Shown here: positions 60,521 through 64,000 of the stretch, one piece after another
How the letters are laid out: each line of letters opens with the position of its first letter
Numbering within the stretch: the stretch's first letter is position 1
Assembly: GCA_964016415.1 (NCBI GenBank)
Contig: OZ024666.1
Coordinates: 186,001-250,000, forward strand
Length of the DNA stretch: 64,000 nucleotides
Source: Erwinia sp.
Lineage (GTDB): Bacteria > Pseudomonadota > Gammaproteobacteria > Enterobacterales > Enterobacteriaceae
Direction: 5' to 3'
Notes under the pieces: model-generated
Database searches by the model: none
The model's input: the letters and a program-made list of their open reading frames with translations, nothing else
What the model was told of the DNA's origin: nothing
Position numbers and translations under genes: made by a program

Positions 60521-61236
60521 TCAGAGTAATAATTGTCGATGATGAGCCTCTGGCACGGGAAAATTTGCGTCTTCAGCTGCAACATGAAGTGGATCTGGTG
60601 GTAGTGGCGGAGTGTGCGAATGCCATCGAAGCCATCAGTGCCGTGCATCAGTTGCGGCCTGATGTTTTGTTTCTCGATATACAGATGCCGAGAATCAGTG
60701 GTCTGGAGATGGCAGGGATGCTCGATCCCCATAACCGACCTTACATTGTTTTCTTGACTGCATTCGATAGCTATGCGGTACAGGCGTTTGAAGAACAGGC
60801 CTTCGATTATTTGTTAAAACCGATAGAGGCCGAAAGGCTGGCGAAAACATTGCTGCGTTTGCGTCACCAGCGGCCTGACCAGGATTTATCTTCACTCTCT
60901 GCAGTCTCTGAACCTCTGGCTTATATTCCCTGTAGTGGCCATAGTCGTATCTGGTTGTTACCGATCGAGCAGGTGGCCTATGTCAGCAGCCGCATGAGTG
61001 GCGTGTATGCCACCAGTCAGGAAGGCAAAGAGGGCTTTACCGAATTGACCCTCACCACGCTGGAGAACAGAACATCACTGGTGCGCTGTCACCGACAATA
61101 TCTGGTCAACATGGCTTTCGTTAAAGAGATCCGTCTGGAAGAGAATCACCGGGCAGAGTTGTTACTGCGTGATGGTCATACCATTCCGGTGAGTCGGCGT
61201 TATCTCAGAATACTGAAAGAGGCTGTCGGATTATAG
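60517..61236 (+). CDS. btsR: LytTR-type response regulator BtsR (YehT)
   Basis: 239 residues from ATG 60517, overlapping the btsS stop as ATGA. The receiver domain has Asp pair VDDEPLARE, phosphorylation Asp in [10 protein letters not shown] near residue 54, Thr in VFLTAFD and Lys in YLLKPIEAE. The C-terminal LytTR DNA-binding domain ([22 protein letters not shown] to [15 protein letters not shown]) is complete. In E. coli it activates btsT (yjiY), whose homologue ends about 1.3 kb away in this window. The TAG stop leaves one base before the convergent yjiA stop. Confidence 0.94.
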   Translation: MIRVIIVDDEPLARENLRLQLQHEVDLVVVAECANAIEAISAVHQLRPDVLFLDIQMPRISGLEMAGMLDPHNRPYIVFLTAFDSYAVQAFEEQAFDYLLKPIEAERLAKTLLRLRHQRPDQDLSSLSAVSEPLAYIPCSGHSRIWLLPIEQVAYVSSRMSGVYATSQEGKEGFTELTLTTLENRTSLVRCHRQYLVNMAFVKEIRLEENHRAELLLRDGHTIPVSRRYLRILKEAVGL

Positions 61237-61237
61237 A

Positions 61238-62215
61238 TTATCCCTGGTGGCCAATGGGTGAGCGTAGCGCGGCGAACGCCTGACGGATCTCCGCTTCCGG
61301 AAGAGAGAGACCGATGAATACCAGCAGGCAATGGGGCGATTCCTCTTTCTGCCACGGGCGATCCCAGTCGGCGTTGTAGAGGCGCTGTACGCCCTGGAAA
61401 AGCAATCTGCAGGGATTGTCGGTGATCCACAACACGCCTTTGTAGCGTAGTAAGTTATCGGCAAAACGCAGTAACAGATCTTCCATGACGCGTGATACAG
61501 CCTGTAACTCAAGCGGATAGTCCAGCTCAACGACCAGCGAAGAGATGGTACCCGGCTGTTCCGGCAGACGCTGAAATCGGGGACGGTTGAGCGTCAGACG
61601 CTCTTCTAACATAAATCCTTGTGTGTCAAATAACAGGCCGGGATCAATCTCGCCCTGAATGACAGGATAAACCGGAGCCCTGGCATTAATGCGTTGCAGA
61701 CGTGTGGTCAAGTCTGTGGCGTTGCCCGCCAGATCGGTTTTCGTCAGGAGCAGGCGGTCAGCATAACCAACCTGAGATTGCGCTACAGCAAACTGCGAGA
61801 GGTAACCCTCTGCGTAGACAGCATCAACCAGTGTGATCACGCCATCCAGCAGGTAACGCTCACCAATGACATCGTGTGAAAAAAAAGCCTGTAAAATAGG
61901 ACCGGGGTCTGCCATGCCGGTGCATTCAATCAGCAGTCTGTCAAACTGCAGCTCCCCACGATCAACGGCATCCAGCAGATCTAATAACGCATCTTCCAGC
62001 TCACGCGAACGGCTGCAACAAATACAACCATTGGTCAGTGTGGTGATTTGGGTAGCCCGGTCGCCAATCAGTTGGCTGTCGACATCAACATCACCAAATT
62101 CATTTTCAATCACGGCAATTTGATAGCCGTGAGGCTGACTGAGAATGTGGCGTAACAGGGTGGTTTTGCCTGCACCGAGAAAACCACTTAATGCAGTTAC
62201 CGGGATAGGAGTCAT
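61238..62215 (-). CDS. yjiA: CobW/COG0523-family GTPase YjiA
   Basis: 325 residues from ATG 62215 (MTPIPVTALSGFLGAGKTTLLRHIL), with the P-loop at residues 10-19; the longer frame to 62302 runs over yjiX. The COG0523 metal motif Cys-x-Cys-Cys is NGCICCSRSRELEDAL near residue 66, and LLLTKTDLAG is the guanine-specificity motif. Family members are metal-regulated GTPases, and E. coli YjiA binds zinc and other divalent metals. It follows yjiX by 13 bases in the btsT operon. The gene is intact. Confidence 0.92.
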   Translation of the reverse strand: MTPIPVTALSGFLGAGKTTLLRHILSQPHGYQIAVIENEFGDVDVDSQLIGDRATQITTLTNGCICCSRSRELEDALLDLLDAVDRGELQFDRLLIECTGMADPGPILQAFFSHDVIGERYLLDGVITLVDAVYAEGYLSQFAVAQSQVGYADRLLLTKTDLAGNATDLTTRLQRINARAPVYPVIQGEIDPGLLFDTQGFMLEERLTLNRPRFQRLPEQPGTISSLVVELDYPLELQAVSRVMEDLLLRFADNLLRYKGVLWITDNPCRLLFQGVQRLYNADWDRPWQKEESPHCLLVFIGLSLPEAEIRQAFAALRSPIGHQG

Positions 62216-62228
62216 CTTTGCTTCCTTG

Positions 62229-62468
62229 TTAACAACAACGCATGCCACCTTTCCCGTCGCCACCGTAGCGAGCTTGTTGACGCTCACGAAAGAACTCTTC
62301 ATAGCTCATTACCGGTTTGTCGGGATGTTGCGTCTGCATATGTTGTACATAAGTATCGTAATCAGGGACGCCAACCAGCATACGCGCTGCCTGACCGAGA
62401 TATTTCTTTGCGGCACCTAAATTCTCGAACAACTCTGTTTCCTGGTGGGCGGTTTGCTGAATATTCAT
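62229..62468 (-). CDS. yjiX: YbdD/YjiX family small protein
   Basis: 79 residues. The conserved block [28 protein letters not shown] and the end [21 protein letters not shown] (with vicinal Cys) are the marks of the family, which nearly always follows CstA/BtsT carriers, as here. It is required for CstA-type pyruvate or peptide uptake in some species. It lies between btsT and yjiA on the same strand. The gene is intact. Confidence 0.92.
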   Translation of the reverse strand: MNIQQTAHQETELFENLGAAKKYLGQAARMLVGVPDYDTYVQHMQTQHPDKPVMSYEEFFRERQQARYGGDGKGGMRCC

Positions 62469-62515
62469 TTTCAGCCCTCTTCACCAGTGTGATGGTGAGG
62501 AGGGCCGTGGTGATA

Positions 62516-64000
62516 TTAGTGTCCTGAAGAGAGTTTTATCCCTTCTTTTGGTACAGGAACATAAGGCGTTTCCTGATCGGTGGGCTGATCGACTTTACGT
62601 GCACGTAACCATGCGCGAATGCCATAGAAAATAATGCTGTAGACCACTAACAGGAACAGAATACTCAGACCTGCATTAGTGTAATTATTGACAACTATAT
62701 GCTGCATATTGCTGATCTGTTGGGCTGTGAGCTCATTACCGGCTGTAGCAATGTTCTCTTTATATTTACCTGCCATATAAAAGAAACCTTCCATTTGCGG
62801 GTTAGAACTAAAAAGCTTCAGACTCAGGGCCCATGTGGTACAAATCAGTAACCATACCGCAGGGGTGACAGTTACCCAGATATCCCGGGTACGTTTCATT
62901 TTGATCAGCACGACAGTTGCCAGCGTCAGGGCGACAGCGGCCAGCATTTGGTTGGAGATGCCGAACAATGGCCAGAGACTTTTCACGCCACCCAGAGGAT
63001 CAACCACGCCCTGATAGAGCAGGTAACCCCATAAACCAACGCAACCCGCGGTTCCGATGATTCCGGCGACCAGAGAATCCGTTTTTTTCAGGAAAGGGAC
63101 GAAGTTACCCAGTAAATCCTGCAGCATGAAACGCCCGGAACGGGTTCCTGCATCGAGCGCGGTCAGGATGAACAGCGCTTCGAAGAGAATACCGAAGTGA
63201 TACCAGAACCCCATGTCGGCCAGTGGAATGATTTTGTGGAAGACATGCGCAATACCGACCGCCAGCGTTGGTGCGCCTCCTGCACGATTCAGAACAGAAG
63301 GTTCGCCGATATCCTTCGCAGTTTGCATGATCTGTTCGGGTGAAATGACAAAGCCCCAGGAGCTGACAGTAGCAGCTGCATGCACCGTCACCTCTTTGAG
63401 TTGAGCCATGATTAATGCGCTATTCTCACCGCCTAACTCATGCAAATTGGGCATCGCAGTGATACCTAAACCGGCAGGTGGGGTATTCATCGCAAAATAG
63501 AGTCCTGGCTCAATGATAGATGCTGCTACCAATGCCATAATGGCTACAAACGACTCCATTAACATCGCGCCGTACCCAATGAAGCGTGCGTCAGTTTCGC
63601 GGGCCAGTAATTTTGGCGTGGTGCCTGAGGCGATTAACGCATGGAAGCCGGAGACTGCACCGCAGGCAATGGTGATAAACAGGAAGGGGAATAAAGCACC
63701 TTTCCACAAGGGGCCCGTACCATCAATGTATTTTGTTACCGCTGGCATTTTCAGCTCAGGGTTGAGAATAACTATACCAATTGCCAGCCCAACGATAACA
63801 CCAATTTTCAAAAAGGTGGCCAGGTAATCACGTGGTGCAAGAATCAGCCAGACCGGTAGCAGCGCAGAAATGAAGGCATAGCCGATCAACGTAAAGGTAA
63901 TTGTCGTGTCTTTGAAAGTCAGCGCAGGCCCCCAATAGGGGTCATGCACAATAACCCCACCAAACCAGATGGAGGCAATCAGTAATACCACACCAATCAG
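62516..64000 (-). CDS. btsT: Pyruvate:H+ symporter BtsT (YjiY), CstA family, C-terminal part
   Basis: The frame is open through the window edge; about 494 residues to the stop at 62516 are visible, of roughly 716 in E. coli BtsT. Multiple membrane helices carry CstA-family blocks: ACGAVSGFHALIASGTTPKLLARETDARFIGYGAMLMES, FHKIIPLADMGFWYHFGILFEALFILTALDAGTRSGRFMLQDLLG and WPLFGISNQMLAAVAL. It imports pyruvate under control of BtsSR. The promoter and BtsR-binding site lie beyond the window. The visible part is intact. Confidence 0.93.
   Translation of the reverse strand: MIGVVLLIASIWFGGVIVHDPYWGPALTFKDTTITFTLIGYAFISALLPVWLILAPRDYLATFLKIGVIVGLAIGIVILNPELKMPAVTKYIDGTGPLWKGALFPFLFITIACGAVSGFHALIASGTTPKLLARETDARFIGYGAMLMESFVAIMALVAASIIEPGLYFAMNTPPAGLGITAMPNLHELGGENSALIMAQLKEVTVHAAATVSSWGFVISPEQIMQTAKDIGEPSVLNRAGGAPTLAVGIAHVFHKIIPLADMGFWYHFGILFEALFILTALDAGTRSGRFMLQDLLGNFVPFLKKTDSLVAGIIGTAGCVGLWGYLLYQGVVDPLGGVKSLWPLFGISNQMLAAVALTLATVVLIKMKRTRDIWVTVTPAVWLLICTTWALSLKLFSSNPQMEGFFYMAGKYKENIATAGNELTAQQISNMQHIVVNNYTNAGLSILFLLVVYSIIFYGIRAWLRARKVDQPTDQETPYVPVPKEGIKLSSGH

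Overview
The window reads as a chromosomal segment of an enterobacterium (Enterobacterales). BtsS/BtsR, YjiA, YjiX, BtsT, HscC/DjlC, MtnB and Fbp all read close to their enterobacterial forms, and the CP4-type island genes and IS630 match those known from Escherichia-like genomes. The genus cannot be fixed from the sequence alone. The segment looks rearranged and decaying: it holds two copies of one IS3-family element, one IS630, an IS21-family scrap, and about fifteen disruptive mutations (single-base indels, in-frame stops, a small duplication, IS truncations) in otherwise well conserved genes. Many indels are -1 changes in short homopolymers, so sequencing undercalls must be excluded before all of these are called pseudogenes.

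Layout. 1-2249: remains of a chaperone/usher fimbrial operon cut off by IS3 copy 1 (2250-3495). 3497-11492: a CP4-type island with a YfjP-like GTPase, YafY-like regulator, two secreted proteins, YafZ/YfjQ (DUF932), a RadC remnant, a YeeU-type antitoxin with a frameshifted CbtA-type toxin, a DUF4942 protein, and an intact AbiE-like type IV toxin-antitoxin pair. 11645-12590: a leuX-type tRNA 3'-end attachment core, then a broken P4-type integrase running into an IS21 scrap. 12904-13465: an RNA I/RNA II replication region of a ColE1-family plasmid embedded in the sequence, followed by an A+T-rich pair (an exported putative immunity protein facing a GH19 lytic-domain remnant) cut by IS630.

16228-21637: a broken small membrane protein, an MFS transporter with an amber codon, and the HscC (Hsp70)/DjlC (membrane J-protein) pair, hscC being frameshifted. 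21899-29407: a defence island with a translationally coupled HsdM-N-fragment/McrB/McrC operon, in which McrB carries an EVE-like insertion, divergent from a very large helicase-PLD protein resembling type II Mokosh (MkoC) and interrupted by one TAA.

29549-49306: metabolism. A frameshifted fbp and a BisC-like molybdoenzyme are followed by a ribose-type ABC importer with a PfkB kinase, facing a module of MtnB, an FGGY kinase (amber) and a 2-hydroxyacid dehydrogenase. Then come an MBL-fold hydrolase, a GST, and a second ABC-importer operon (truncated ATPase, amber-interrupted permease, phosphotriesterase-like hydrolase, amidotransferase-like protein, M20 peptidase) whose head was removed at IS3 copy 2 (49307-50551).

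50628-57741: a HAD phosphatase and an intact operon of an AfuABC/FbpABC-type importer, a fused inositol-monophosphatase/dual-specificity-phosphatase protein and a LacI regulator, which together suggest uptake and dephosphorylation of a phosphorylated polyol. 58086-64000: a DUF350 membrane protein, the pyruvate-sensing BtsS/BtsR system and, convergent to it, yjiA-yjiX-btsT, placing sensor and target transporter side by side.
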